Shown one piece after another: positions 49,874-58,593 of a DNA stretch of 64,000 nt. A model generated the notes under the pieces. It was not told the DNA's origin. It did not search any database and saw only the letters and a list, made by a program, of their open reading frames with translations. The stretch's first letter is position 1; each line of letters begins with the position of its first letter. Source of the DNA: Hyphomicrobiaceae bacterium (GTDB lineage: Bacteria > Pseudomonadota > Alphaproteobacteria > Rhizobiales > Hyphomicrobiaceae); the NCBI GenBank assembly GCA_022842785.1, contig JALHOW010000002.1:372001-436000 (forward strand), written 5' to 3'. The translations under genes were made by a program, and so were the position numbers.

Positions 49874-51187
49874 ATGAAAAAGAACGGCAAGCCCGGGCAA
49901 GGCCCGTCCCGGCGTTCGATTCTGAAGGGCAGCCTGATGACGGCGTCCCTTGCGGGCGTCGGCGCCTTCTACGGCCCCTGGCACCACAACCGCGCCTACG
50001 CGCAAGGCAAGAAGCCGATCAAGCTCGGCTTGACGAACGACGCGGGTGGCCAGTTCGGCAATAGCGGACAGGATGAGCATCGCGCCATTCGCATGGTCAT
50101 CGACGAGTGGAATGCCAAGGGCGGCGTGCTCGGCCGCAAGATCGAATGGGTCACTGCCGACACGGAATCGAGCCCGGCTGCCGGTACGCGCATCGCCGAG
50201 CGCTTCATCACGCGCGAGGATTGCCCGATCCTGATCGGCGCGCTGCACTCGGGTGTCGCCAACGCCATCACGCAGGTCGCCAACAAATACGGTACCATCT
50301 TCCTCAACACGAACTCCTCCGCACCGAGCGAGGCGGGCGAGAACTGCAGCCGCATCAAGTTCGTCTGGGACGGCAACGGCACGAATTTTTCCAAGGCTGC
50401 CGTCGCCAATGCCGTGAAATCGATCGGCAAGAACTGGCTACTGCTCACCAACGACTACGTCTGGGGGCACTCGACGGCGGCCGCTACCAAGGCACTCATC
50501 GAAGCCAATGGCGGCAAGATCATCGACAACCTGCTCGTGCCGCAGAATACGCGCGATTTCACGTCGTATCTGCTCAAGATCCAGCAGATCAAACCGCAGG
50601 TCGTCGGCACCGCGATAGCCGGCGACGACAACAAGGCTCTGCGTGAGCAGATCACGCAGCTCAAGCTCGATCAGGCTGGCGGGCCGGCCTGGATCAACAA
50701 TCAGCAGGATTGGCCGGATGTCTGGGGCTCGCCGCAGAGTCTCTTCGGCGTGTTCGGCACGACGTGGTACCACAAGCTCGACCTTCCGGGCGTGCCTGAG
50801 TTCGTGAAGAAGTGGCAAGACGCGAACAAGAACGGCCCGATCCCGGTGCCGGGCAACGTCTCCTACAACGGCTACATGGCGACGCAGGAGCTGTTCCGCG
50901 CCATCGAGCGCGCCGGATCGACGAACAACATCGCGATCATCAAGGCGCTCGAGGGCCACAAGATGTCGGCCAAGGATCGCATGCAGCACTTCGATGCCTA
51001 CATCGATCCCGACACGCATCAGGTGCAGCAGACGATCTACCTTGCACGCAAGAACGAGAAGCCCGTCGACAACACGGATCATTTCCAGATCATGAGCTGG
51101 GTCGAGCCGAAGGACGCCCTCGACGACGCCGCGCCTGGAAAGTGCAAGCTCATCCCGCACGACAAAGTACCGTCCGTGGATGCATGA
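49874..51187 (+). CDS. ABC transporter substrate-binding protein, Liv/amide type, Tat signal
   Basis: A 437-residue type 1 periplasmic binding protein. GGAGGAG selects the ATG at 49874 over a GTG 12 bases earlier. The N-terminus has a twin-arginine signal (SRRSILKGSLMTASLAGVGAF), so the protein is probably exported folded. The mature part shows the class features IKLGLTNDAGGQFGNSG, VIDEWNAKGGVLGRKIEWV and NWLLLTNDYVWGHS. Its nearest functional class is amide, urea or amino-acid uptake; the ligand is not determined. A strong hairpin separates it from the permease genes. Confidence 0.92.
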   Translation: MKKNGKPGQGPSRRSILKGSLMTASLAGVGAFYGPWHHNRAYAQGKKPIKLGLTNDAGGQFGNSGQDEHRAIRMVIDEWNAKGGVLGRKIEWVTADTESSPAAGTRIAERFITREDCPILIGALHSGVANAITQVANKYGTIFLNTNSSAPSEAGENCSRIKFVWDGNGTNFSKAAVANAVKSIGKNWLLLTNDYVWGHSTAAATKALIEANGGKIIDNLLVPQNTRDFTSYLLKIQQIKPQVVGTAIAGDDNKALREQITQLKLDQAGGPAWINNQQDWPDVWGSPQSLFGVFGTTWYHKLDLPGVPEFVKKWQDANKNGPIPVPGNVSYNGYMATQELFRAIERAGSTNNIAIIKALEGHKMSAKDRMQHFDAYIDPDTHQVQQTIYLARKNEKPVDNTDHFQIMSWVEPKDALDDAAPGKCKLIPHDKVPSVDA

Positions 51188-51194
51188 ATGCGAC

Positions 51195-51222
51195 GAGTGA
51201 GGTGGCACACGCCACCTCACTC
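51195..51222 (+). terminator. Perfect 12-bp hairpin between binding protein and permease genes
   Basis: GAGTGAGGTGGC at 51195-51206 and GCCACCTCACTC at 51211-51222 enclose ACAC, starting seven bases after the binding-protein stop. As in the peptide importer of this window, it probably raises binding-protein mRNA over the rest of the operon. Confidence 0.75.
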
Positions 51223-51318
51223 ACTTCGACCGCACGACACGCACAACGCACGCCCTGCGTGATATCAGACGCGACGATCTCGTGCTGATCCAAGCAACCC
51301 ATCAAGAGCAGCCGCCGC

Positions 51319-52239
51319 GTGTTCGATCTTCTTCCTCATCTGCTCAACGGCCTCGTGCTCGGCTTGCTCCTCGCGCTGATCGCCCTCGGCTTCATGCTGA
51401 TCGTCGGTCTGATGGAGCAGATCAATCTTGCGCACGGCTCGCTCTTTGCGCTCGGCGCCTATCTCGCTCTGGCGCTAACGGGCCCCAATCCACCACTTCC
51501 GTCGGATCTTGCCGCGCTCTGGCTTCAGGTCCCTCTCGGATGGCGCTACGGCATTGCATTGATCGTCGCTCCGTGCCTTGCGGGTATCGTCGGCATAGCC
51601 GTCGAGTTCTGCATGCGCCGCACGTACGGCAGTGACCCGCTCTACGGGCTACTTCTGACCTTCGGCGTCGCCCTTGTGCTCGAGGAAGTTCTCCGCCTGA
51701 CCTGGGGCACGCGCGATCATGTGCTTCCAATCCCGCAATCCATGAGTGGCGGCTTCATCTTCGGCGATCTCATCTGGTCGACGTATCGCTTCTACGCTGC
51801 CGGCATGGCCGCGGTTGTCATAGGCCTCGTCTGGCTGTTCATCGAGAAGACGCCCTATGGCGCCATGATCAAGGCCGGCGCGCATGACAGCGAGATGGTG
51901 CGCGCGCTCGGTGTGAACCTTTCGAAACTGCGGCTCGGCGTGTTCATGCTGGGGACCATGCTCGCAGCATTCGCAGGCATTGTTGTCGCGCCGATCTGGG
52001 GAATTCGCCCGCACATGGGCGTGGATGCCGTCGTTCCCGCCTTCCTGATCATCGTGCTTGGTGGCGTCGGGAGTTTTTGGGGGGCCGTGATCGCCAGCTT
52101 GCTGGTCGGTCTCGCGGTCGGCGTCTCGGGTGCCTACGCATCGGAGTGGTCACTACTCTCGATGTATCTGCTGCTGGTCGCCGTCGTGTCCTTCCGGGCG
52201 CGCGGCCTCTTCGGCAAGAAGAGCATGCTGGAGGTTTGA
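51319..52239 (+). CDS. livH: ABC transporter permease, LivH type
   Basis: A 306-residue permease starting at GTG (VFDLLPHLLNGLVLGLLLALIALGF). Segments typical of LivH are LGFMLIVGLMEQINLAHGSLFALGAYLAL and GVNLSKLRLGVFMLGTMLAAFAG. Eight helices are expected. The ribosome binding site is weak (AAGAGCAG). It forms a heterodimer with the LivM-type permease encoded 8 bp downstream. Confidence 0.92.
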   Translation: MFDLLPHLLNGLVLGLLLALIALGFMLIVGLMEQINLAHGSLFALGAYLALALTGPNPPLPSDLAALWLQVPLGWRYGIALIVAPCLAGIVGIAVEFCMRRTYGSDPLYGLLLTFGVALVLEEVLRLTWGTRDHVLPIPQSMSGGFIFGDLIWSTYRFYAAGMAAVVIGLVWLFIEKTPYGAMIKAGAHDSEMVRALGVNLSKLRLGVFMLGTMLAAFAGIVVAPIWGIRPHMGVDAVVPAFLIIVLGGVGSFWGAVIASLLVGLAVGVSGAYASEWSLLSMYLLLVAVVSFRARGLFGKKSMLEV

Positions 52240-52247
52240 GAGAAACT

Positions 52248-53264
52248 ATGACCGGCACGTCGAGCGACGCGCGCCTGATCACGCCCACCATGATCGCAGC
52301 CTGGCTGGTGCTGGCGACCGTGCCGCTGTGGATCAGCAAAGTTGGCCTCTATCCGTATATCGGCGTCGAGATCCTGATCTGGTCGATCTATGCGCTCGCG
52401 TTCAACCTCGTGCTGGGCGTGTCGGGATTGCCGTCGTTCGGACACGGCGCCTTCTTCGGCATCGGCGCCTATGCCTTCGGTCTTACGCAATTCAATGTGG
52501 CCGCCAACCTCTGGGTCTGCCTCATCGGCGCGACGCTCGCGGGCGCAGTTGCCGGCCTCCTCGTCGGACTCTTCATCGCGCATCGGCGCGGCATCTATTT
52601 TGCGCTGCTGACAATCGCCTTCGGCCAGATCTTCTGGACCATTTCGGTGAAGTCGCACAGCATCACGGGCGGCGAGGACGGTCTTCTCAACATCGTGAGG
52701 CTGCCCGTCAATCTAGGTGTCGTCGCCTTCGATATCTCCGACAATGACTCGCTCTACTATTTCGTTCTCGCCGTCTTCGCCGTTGTCGCGGTCGTGCTGT
52801 GGCGCCTCGTCAATTCGCCCTATGGCCGCCTGCTCTCGGCGATACGCCAGAGCGAGGTCCGCACGGCGCATCTCGGTTACAACGTCTGGCTCTACAAACT
52901 CAGCATCATCGTCATATCCGCGGGATTCTCGGGCTTTGCCGGCGGCCTCTTCGCCATGGCCCAGCGTTCGGCCTTTCCTGACGTGATGAACCTCGCGCAA
53001 TCAGGCCTCGTCGTGATGATGACACTGGTCGGTGGCGGACTCGTGAGCTTTTGGGGTCCTGTGATCGGCGTCATCGTCTTCCTGACGGCGCGCGACGTGA
53101 TCGGCGCCATGACGAATGCCTGGATGCTGTATTTCGGGACCATGTTCGTCCTGCTGGTGCTCTTCCGGCCCGACGGCATCGCAGGCGCATTCAAGCTGCT
53201 CGTCGAGCGCTGGAAGGCGCGCGGTGCTACGCCATCCCTCAGCTCTGCACCACGGAGCGGCTGA
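52248..53264 (+). CDS. livM: ABC transporter permease, LivM type
   Basis: A 338-residue permease from the ATG at 52248, which follows GAGAGAAACT; the frame runs further upstream inside livH. Segments LAFNLVLGVSGLPSFGHGAFFGIGAYAFG and GGLFAMAQRSAFPDVMNLAQSGLVVMMTLVGG (key part GLPSFGHGAFFGIGAY) identify LivM. Its stop overlaps the start of the ATPase gene (TGATG). Confidence 0.92.
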   Translation: MTGTSSDARLITPTMIAAWLVLATVPLWISKVGLYPYIGVEILIWSIYALAFNLVLGVSGLPSFGHGAFFGIGAYAFGLTQFNVAANLWVCLIGATLAGAVAGLLVGLFIAHRRGIYFALLTIAFGQIFWTISVKSHSITGGEDGLLNIVRLPVNLGVVAFDISDNDSLYYFVLAVFAVVAVVLWRLVNSPYGRLLSAIRQSEVRTAHLGYNVWLYKLSIIVISAGFSGFAGGLFAMAQRSAFPDVMNLAQSGLVVMMTLVGGGLVSFWGPVIGVIVFLTARDVIGAMTNAWMLYFGTMFVLLVLFRPDGIAGAFKLLVERWKARGATPSLSSAPRSG

Positions 53265-54007
53265 TGGCACTCGTAGAAGCAGAAGGCGTGCACGTGCGGT
53301 TCGGGGATCGGGTCGTCCTCGAGGAGATCAATCTGTCCGTGAATGAAGGTGAACTCCACGGCATCATGGGACCGAATGGTGCTGGCAAAACCACCTTCTT
53401 CAACACGCTTACCGGGCGCGTGAAGCCGAACCGCGGACGCATCCGCCTCAATGGCGAGGACGTCGCCGGCCTCAGCCCGCACGCCATTGCGCGCAAGGGA
53501 CTCGCACGCTCCTTCCAGATCATGACGCTCTTCAATGACTTCACCGCGCAAGAGAACGTCATGGTGGCCTTGCCGGCGTATCGCGCTCGTGGCTTCGATG
53601 TGCGCCGCGCCGTCGCCGGCGATGCGAGCTTTTCCGACGAGGCCAACGAGGTGCTCGCGTCCGTCGGGCTCGCCGGCAAGGCAGGAATATCCGCGAAGCT
53701 CCTCTCCTATGGCGAGCGGCGCGCGCTAGAGATCGCCGTCGCGCTCGCTCAGCGCCCCCGCGTTCTGTGCCTCGACGAGCCGACCTCGGGCCTCGGCACG
53801 GATGGCACGCTTCGCCTCGCCGAGCTGATCGGAAGCCTCAAGGGGAAGCTGACGATTGTCGCGGTCGAGCACGACATGCGTTTCCTGTTCTCGCTTGCTG
53901 ACCGCATTTCCGTCATCCATTGGGGGCAGGTCGTCGCGCGCGGGACGCCTCGCGAGCTTCAGGAGAACGCGTGGGTGAAGCGCTCGAACCTGGGGAGCTT
54001 CGGATGA
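53264..54007 (+). CDS. livG: ABC transporter ATPase, LivG type
   Basis: A 247-residue ATPase with Walker A GPNGAGKTT, the LivG-like insert ARKGLARSFQIMTLFNDFTAQENVMVAL, a signature reading LLSYGERRALEIA (SYGE in place of SGGQ, common in LivG), Walker B VLCLDEPTSGLG and the H-loop histidine in VEHDMRF. It pairs with the LivF-type ATPase, whose ATG overlaps its stop. Confidence 0.92.
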   Translation: MALVEAEGVHVRFGDRVVLEEINLSVNEGELHGIMGPNGAGKTTFFNTLTGRVKPNRGRIRLNGEDVAGLSPHAIARKGLARSFQIMTLFNDFTAQENVMVALPAYRARGFDVRRAVAGDASFSDEANEVLASVGLAGKAGISAKLLSYGERRALEIAVALAQRPRVLCLDEPTSGLGTDGTLRLAELIGSLKGKLTIVAVEHDMRFLFSLADRISVIHWGQVVARGTPRELQENAWVKRSNLGSFG

Positions 54008-54702
54008 TCCTCGAAGTCCAGGGCATCGATACGTTCTATGGCGAGACGCAGGCGCTCTACGGTGTATCGCTCGCTGTCGCCAAGGGCGAAGTACTCGCAC
54101 TGCTCGGCGCAAACGGCGCGGGCAAGACAACGACAATCTGCTCGATCCTCGGCCTGACGCGCCCGCGCCGCGGCTCCGTTCGTTTCAACGGCTCGGACGT
54201 CACCCGCGCACCGACGCATGAGATCGCGCGCGCAGGTGTCTGCTGGGTACCGGACGACCGGCGGCTTTGCCCGACGCTCACGGTCGCGAAGAACCTTCGC
54301 ATCGCCATCAAGAAGACGCCCTTCCGGGCCTGGACGATCAACGAGACCTTCTCCATTTTCTCTCCGCTCGAATACCTCATGCACCGGGAAGCGGAGAATC
54401 TCTCCGGCGGCGAAATGCAGATGGTGTCGATCGCCCGCGCGCTGCTCGGGTCGCCGGGCCTCGTGCTCTTCGATGAACCGAGCCAGGGGTTGGCACCGAA
54501 GATCGTCTCAGATGTGCTCGCGACGGTACGCCGCCTCAAGACGGAGGGAATTGCCGCGATCGTCGTCGAGCAGAATGCCGAGATCGCCCTCTCCGTTGCC
54601 GATCGCGCCGTCGTCCTCGATCGTGGCACAGTCGCCTGGTCCGGCGATGCCGCAACGCTGCGCGACGACGATGCCCTTCGCCAACGCTTGCTCGGAGTCT
54701 GA
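54004..54702 (+). CDS. livF: ABC transporter ATPase, LivF type
   Basis: A 232-residue ATPase, coupled to LivG by ATGA overlap. Walker A is GANGAGKTT, the LivF-specific segment reads ARAGVCWVPDDRRLCPTLTVAKNL, the signature is LSGGEMQ and Walker B LVLFDEPSQGLAP. Full length and complete, so LivG plus LivF already give a functional ATPase pair without the next gene. Confidence 0.92.
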   Translation: MILEVQGIDTFYGETQALYGVSLAVAKGEVLALLGANGAGKTTTICSILGLTRPRRGSVRFNGSDVTRAPTHEIARAGVCWVPDDRRLCPTLTVAKNLRIAIKKTPFRAWTINETFSIFSPLEYLMHREAENLSGGEMQMVSIARALLGSPGLVLFDEPSQGLAPKIVSDVLATVRRLKTEGIAAIVVEQNAEIALSVADRAVVLDRGTVAWSGDAATLRDDDALRQRLLGV

Positions 54703-54704
54703 TC

Positions 54705-55352
54705 ATGGCACCGGCTTCAGGCGCTCCGCTGATCGCTCTCCAAAACCTGCAAAAAGTCTACACGCGCGGGCTTATCGCGCGCCAGCAGACCTTCAAGCTC
54801 GAGGCGGATCTTACGATCGACGGGCCGGGCATCGTCGGCGTCGTCGGTCCCAATGGCGCCGGCAAAACGACGCTCTTCGAGATGATGACCGGATCGAATG
54901 CACCGACGAGCGGACGCGTGCTCGTCGCCGGCACCGATATTCATCGCGTCAAGTATGCCGAGCGTGATCGGCTGGCCATCCACTATCACCAGTCCTACCA
55001 GGTGCGCCGCTTCCGCAAGCTCGTGCCGTCGATTTTTCTCGCGCCGTCACCGGTCGAACGTCCGGTCGTGCACCTTTTCGACGAGCCTCAATTCAACACG
55101 CAGGACGGCTACATCGGCTTCATGCTGGACTTCTTCCGCAAGCTCCGCGCGGAAGGGCGACTCGTGATCCTGTGTCTCCACCCGACGGCCAGCTACCATC
55201 TGGAGATTCTCAACGAGATCGCCGAACGCTTCCTGCTCGTGGCCGGCGGAACGGTGACCGATCTTTCGGACTTCAAGTCTCTCGTCGCGGAGGAGCGGAT
55301 GCGCACCTATCTCGGCCCTGAGATGACGCGCGCGGCCGAGGCCCTGATCTGA
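54705..55352 (+). CDS. ABC-ATPase-like protein lacking the helical/signature subdomain
   Basis: A 215-residue protein that starts 2 bp after livF. It has Walker A (GPNGAGKTT, residues 48-56), a Q-loop-like IHYHQSYQVRRF, Walker B (VVHLFDEPQF, about 121-130) and an H-loop-like histidine (LCLHPTASYH, about 159). Only about 25 residues separate the Q-loop from Walker B, where a normal ABC domain has 60-80 including LSGGQ. The signature motif and helical subdomain are therefore absent and the protein cannot complete a standard sandwich dimer on its own. The frame is intact and highly charged at the C terminus, so it is not an obvious pseudogene. It may be a regulatory or accessory NTPase of this importer. 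Confidence 0.75.
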   Translation: MAPASGAPLIALQNLQKVYTRGLIARQQTFKLEADLTIDGPGIVGVVGPNGAGKTTLFEMMTGSNAPTSGRVLVAGTDIHRVKYAERDRLAIHYHQSYQVRRFRKLVPSIFLAPSPVERPVVHLFDEPQFNTQDGYIGFMLDFFRKLRAEGRLVILCLHPTASYHLEILNEIAERFLLVAGGTVTDLSDFKSLVAEERMRTYLGPEMTRAAEALI

Positions 55353-55376
55353 GATCGGGCGCGCAGCCGCGCGACC

Positions 55377-56309
55377 TCAGAATCTGCCGCCCTGATTGTA
55401 GCTGCCGACGAGCTGATTGTAGTCACGCGTCAGTCTGGCCGGAGAGCCCTCGACCATCCATCCGCCGCCGGCATCGAGCATCATCTTGTCGCCCTGGCTG
55501 TACGGCACCTTGTCGCGAACACGGCGCATGAGCTGCTTCGCTGTCGTCAGAAAAGACTTCGACGCATTGACGAAGCTCGAGCCGATCTTGGTACCTTTGT
55601 TTTCTTCGGCGAATGTCTCGGTCGCCTTGACGATCGCCTCGTAGTCCTCAAGAGCCTTGCCGATCGCGGCGATATCGGGCTTGGACGCCGATTGAACGCG
55701 CATGAGGCGCTTGGCGCTCAGCATAACCGCCTCGATGTGATAACGATCCTTGATGCCTTCGGTGCGCTCGATCTCGGCGATCCGCTGCGCGGCCATCACA
55801 TCCTGCAGCTCGTCGATGCCTGAACGAAGCTTTTGATCCGCCGATGCGAACGCATCCCAGGCGGCGATGAGACGAGGATGCATGGCCCGGCCCTTGGCCA
55901 TCTTGTCGTCCTTGTAGTTCTCCTGCGTGTAGTAATCGTCGGCTTCCTTCAGCAGGCCTTCGAGAATGCCAACGGCCTCCGCATAGTTGGATGCGGACGT
56001 CTCCAGCGTCGCATCACGCGGCTCCATCGCGTTCGCCTGCTCGACTTTCTTCTTGCAGTCGGTGGTGTCGTAGATGGTGTAGAGGCCGTAGATGATGCGC
56101 TCTTTGCCGGTCGGCCCATTCTTGCTGACCCAGCTGAAATAGCGCCGACGTGAGTCGTACGAGCGCTCCGAGAGGCGGTTGATGCAGCCGATGTAGGCGT
56201 TGAGCTTCTGGCTGAGCGCGGGTTCCTGCGCTGTTGCCGGGCCAATTCCCGTCGGCACGATCAGCAGGGCCGCACCAATGGCCAGTACGAGCGTGCAGGC
56301 AAATTTCAT
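55377..56309 (-). CDS. DUF3829-family exported protein
   Basis: A 310-residue protein from the ATG at 56309 (GAGGAGGG upstream). It has a Sec signal peptide (cleavage near ATAQEPAL) and a long all-helical body typical of DUF3829/YiiG proteins (QKLNAYIGCINRLSERSYDSRRRYFSWV; key part LNAYIGCINRLSERSYDS, and a second conserved half near DAFASADQKLR). Two cysteines (GCINR and TDCKKK) could form a disulfide. No lipobox. The family is found in the periplasm or as lipoproteins; function unknown. Convergent with the transporter operon. Confidence 0.8.
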   Translation of the reverse strand: MKFACTLVLAIGAALLIVPTGIGPATAQEPALSQKLNAYIGCINRLSERSYDSRRRYFSWVSKNGPTGKERIIYGLYTIYDTTDCKKKVEQANAMEPRDATLETSASNYAEAVGILEGLLKEADDYYTQENYKDDKMAKGRAMHPRLIAAWDAFASADQKLRSGIDELQDVMAAQRIAEIERTEGIKDRYHIEAVMLSAKRLMRVQSASKPDIAAIGKALEDYEAIVKATETFAEENKGTKIGSSFVNASKSFLTTAKQLMRRVRDKVPYSQGDKMMLDAGGGWMVEGSPARLTRDYNQLVGSYNQGGRF

Positions 56310-56572
56310 CGCCACCCTCCTCATGCGGAGCCTCTCGTCGGATCGAGCGAATGCCGTATTGCGTCTTCCTTAGCCCCGCCGCGCGCCGTTTTGTACCTCC
56401 CCACCCCAATATGGTTTCATGGAACCTATCCCTCTGGTGCAACGAAGGCACACGTTGAGGGTTATTCAATTGCTGCAACCTTCTTATGTCCCCAAATTGC
56501 GTTCTAGTTGTATGTGTGCGATTCGCTCGTAACGCTAACGCCAGCTCTGAAACCGTTCAGGAAAGGTGCTTT

Positions 56573-57007
56573 ATGAGGATTTCATCGGTCCTTCGCGCGG
56601 CGCTAATAGCGCTCGTCGCCATCTTCGGCGTCTCGCGCGCCGCCCACGCAGAAAGCGGCTCCGTCGAGCTCACGATCTACAAAGCCGGCTGGATTATCGG
56701 CGGATCGGGCGGCGGCGGCTCACTCTACTTCCGCGGCCGACACTACCAGCTGTCCGTCGGTGGCATCGACTATGGCCTCGTCTTCGGAGGCTCGAAGACA
56801 GTCCTACGTGGTCGCGTGAGCAACATCAGGCGCCCTTCGGATGTTGCCGGCGTGTACGGCGCGGCCGGCGCAGGCCTCGCAGTTGGGCGTGGCGCACGCG
56901 CTATCGTTCTGACCAACCAGAAGGGCGCCGTGTTGGAGTTGTCGGGACGCCAGGTAGGCCTCATGGCGAACGCGGATCTGAGCGGGCTTGCAATTTCGCT
57001 GAAGTGA
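56573..57007 (+). CDS. Secreted protein of unknown function, 144 aa
   Basis: A 144-residue protein from the ATG at 56573 (AGGAAAGG upstream); the frame starts earlier without support. Signal peptide cleavage is expected at AAHAESG. The mature part is Gly-rich and beta-strand-rich with repeating hydrophobic-glycine patterns (LTIYKAGWIIGGSGGGGSLYF, YQLSVGGIDYGLVFGGS, GVYGAAGAGLAVGRGARAIVL). I recall similar unnamed exported proteins in Rhizobiales but know no function. It stands alone, convergent with the acyl-CoA synthetase gene. Confidence 0.75.
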   Translation: MRISSVLRAALIALVAIFGVSRAAHAESGSVELTIYKAGWIIGGSGGGGSLYFRGRHYQLSVGGIDYGLVFGGSKTVLRGRVSNIRRPSDVAGVYGAAGAGLAVGRGARAIVLTNQKGAVLELSGRQVGLMANADLSGLAISLK

Positions 57008-57084
57008 GCCGGCCCTCGCCCTCTACTGCGCAACAGACTGCGGATGTCTCGGACGACGGGGCATCCGCAACTGCACGATCTACT

Positions 57085-58572
57085 CTACGATAGCTCCTCG
57101 CGCAGTATCCGCTTCAAGATTTTGCCTGAAGGATTGCGCGGAAGCTGCTCCCGGATGATCAGATCCTTGGGCACCTTGAAGCCGGCCAGCCGAGCGCGGC
57201 AATGCTCGCTGAGCATCGCCAGATCCAAGGCTGCACCTTCATTCAACACAACGACGGCAACGGGCCGCTCTCCCCAACGCTCGTCGGGAAGGCCGATGAC
57301 GGCGGCTTCCCGCACGCCCGCGATCTGATAGATGACGCGCTCGACTTCGGACGAAGCAATGTTCTCCCCGCCCGAGATGATCATGTCCTTCTTACGGTCC
57401 GTCAGATAAAGAAAACCTTCCTCGTCGATATGGCCTATATCGCCTGTGCGAAACCAATCGCCGAAGAATGACGCTCGGGTTTTCTCTGGATCCTTCCAGT
57501 AGCCGCGCGTGATCTTGGGACCGCGCAGGCAGATCTCGCCGCTTTCGCCAGCGGGCAGAGTGCGCCCCATCTCATCGCGGATCTCGACCTCGACGTGCGC
57601 CAAGGCACGACCGACCGAGCCGATCTTCTCAATCTCGCGGCCGGCTTCCATCATGGTGTCGCCACTACACGACTCGGTCAGCCCGTAAGCATCGATATAG
57701 CGTGCGTTTAAGAAATAGCCCGAGAATGCCCGGATGCGCGGCTCGGGCGTACGTTCACCACCGCCGACGACCCATTTGACACTCGTTACGTCGTGCTTGT
57801 CGCGATCCGGATGCGCTAGGATGGCGCTCAGCATGACCGGTGCGAACCAAGCTCCTGTCAGTCGCTCTTGCTCAATAGAGCGGATGGCTGCCGCCGGATC
57901 AAAGTCGCGATGAATACAAATCGCACCTCCCACCCAGAGCACCGCCATCCCAGGCAGATCGAACGCACCGACATGATAGAGGGGGCCTGTTACGAGAAGG
58001 CGGTCTGACGCCGTCAAGCCAAGCGCCACGACGTGATCAGCGTTCTTCCAGTAGAAATTTCCGTATGTGTGCATGACGCCCTTAGGGCGATCGGTCGTAC
58101 CTGATGTGTACATCAGACGGAAGAGATCGTTGGCACCAGTGACGCGCGCGACGGCAGGAGCGACGTCGCCGGCAAGCTTGGTGGCATCCGATTGCGCGGC
58201 GGCGTCGACCAGCACGACATTCTCGAGGCCCGAGACGAGAGGATCAAATTCCTCATCAGCGAAGACGATATTCGCGCCGGCGTGTCCAGTGATATATGCG
58301 ACTTCTTCGGCTGCAAGCCGGTAATTGACCGGGAGAAACACCGCACCAATGTGGCTCGCAGCAAAGGACAGCTCGATGAAGGCTGCGCTGTTCTTCATAA
58401 CCGCAGCAACGATATCGTGCGGACCGACGCCACGAGCGACCAGATACCCTGCCAATTTTTCAATACGAGCACTCAGCGTCGCGTAGTCGAGACGCGTGCT
58501 GCCGTAAATCAGCGCGAGAGCAGAAGGCGTGCGGCGTGCATGAAAGCGGATGAAGCTCGAGAGGTTCAGCAT
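57085..58572 (-). CDS. AMP-forming acyl-CoA synthetase
   Basis: A 495-residue ligase of the fatty/aromatic acyl-CoA synthetase type. The ATP loop is MYTSGTTDRPKGVMHTYGN, the A5 motif DAYGLTESCSGDTM, the A7-A8 hinge GWFRTGDIGHIDEEGFLYLTDRKKDMIISGGENI (key parts RTGDIG and DRKKDMIISGGENI), and the catalytic lysine lies in NPSGKILKR near the C terminus. It is the last gene of the six-gene reverse operon and would activate a carboxylic acid for the acyl-CoA dehydrogenase encoded just upstream. Confidence 0.92.
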   Translation of the reverse strand: MLNLSSFIRFHARRTPSALALIYGSTRLDYATLSARIEKLAGYLVARGVGPHDIVAAVMKNSAAFIELSFAASHIGAVFLPVNYRLAAEEVAYITGHAGANIVFADEEFDPLVSGLENVVLVDAAAQSDATKLAGDVAPAVARVTGANDLFRLMYTSGTTDRPKGVMHTYGNFYWKNADHVVALGLTASDRLLVTGPLYHVGAFDLPGMAVLWVGGAICIHRDFDPAAAIRSIEQERLTGAWFAPVMLSAILAHPDRDKHDVTSVKWVVGGGERTPEPRIRAFSGYFLNARYIDAYGLTESCSGDTMMEAGREIEKIGSVGRALAHVEVEIRDEMGRTLPAGESGEICLRGPKITRGYWKDPEKTRASFFGDWFRTGDIGHIDEEGFLYLTDRKKDMIISGGENIASSEVERVIYQIAGVREAAVIGLPDERWGERPVAVVVLNEGAALDLAMLSEHCRARLAGFKVPKDLIIREQLPRNPSGKILKRILREELS

Positions 58573-58593
58573 GGTGCAATGCTCCTAACCACC

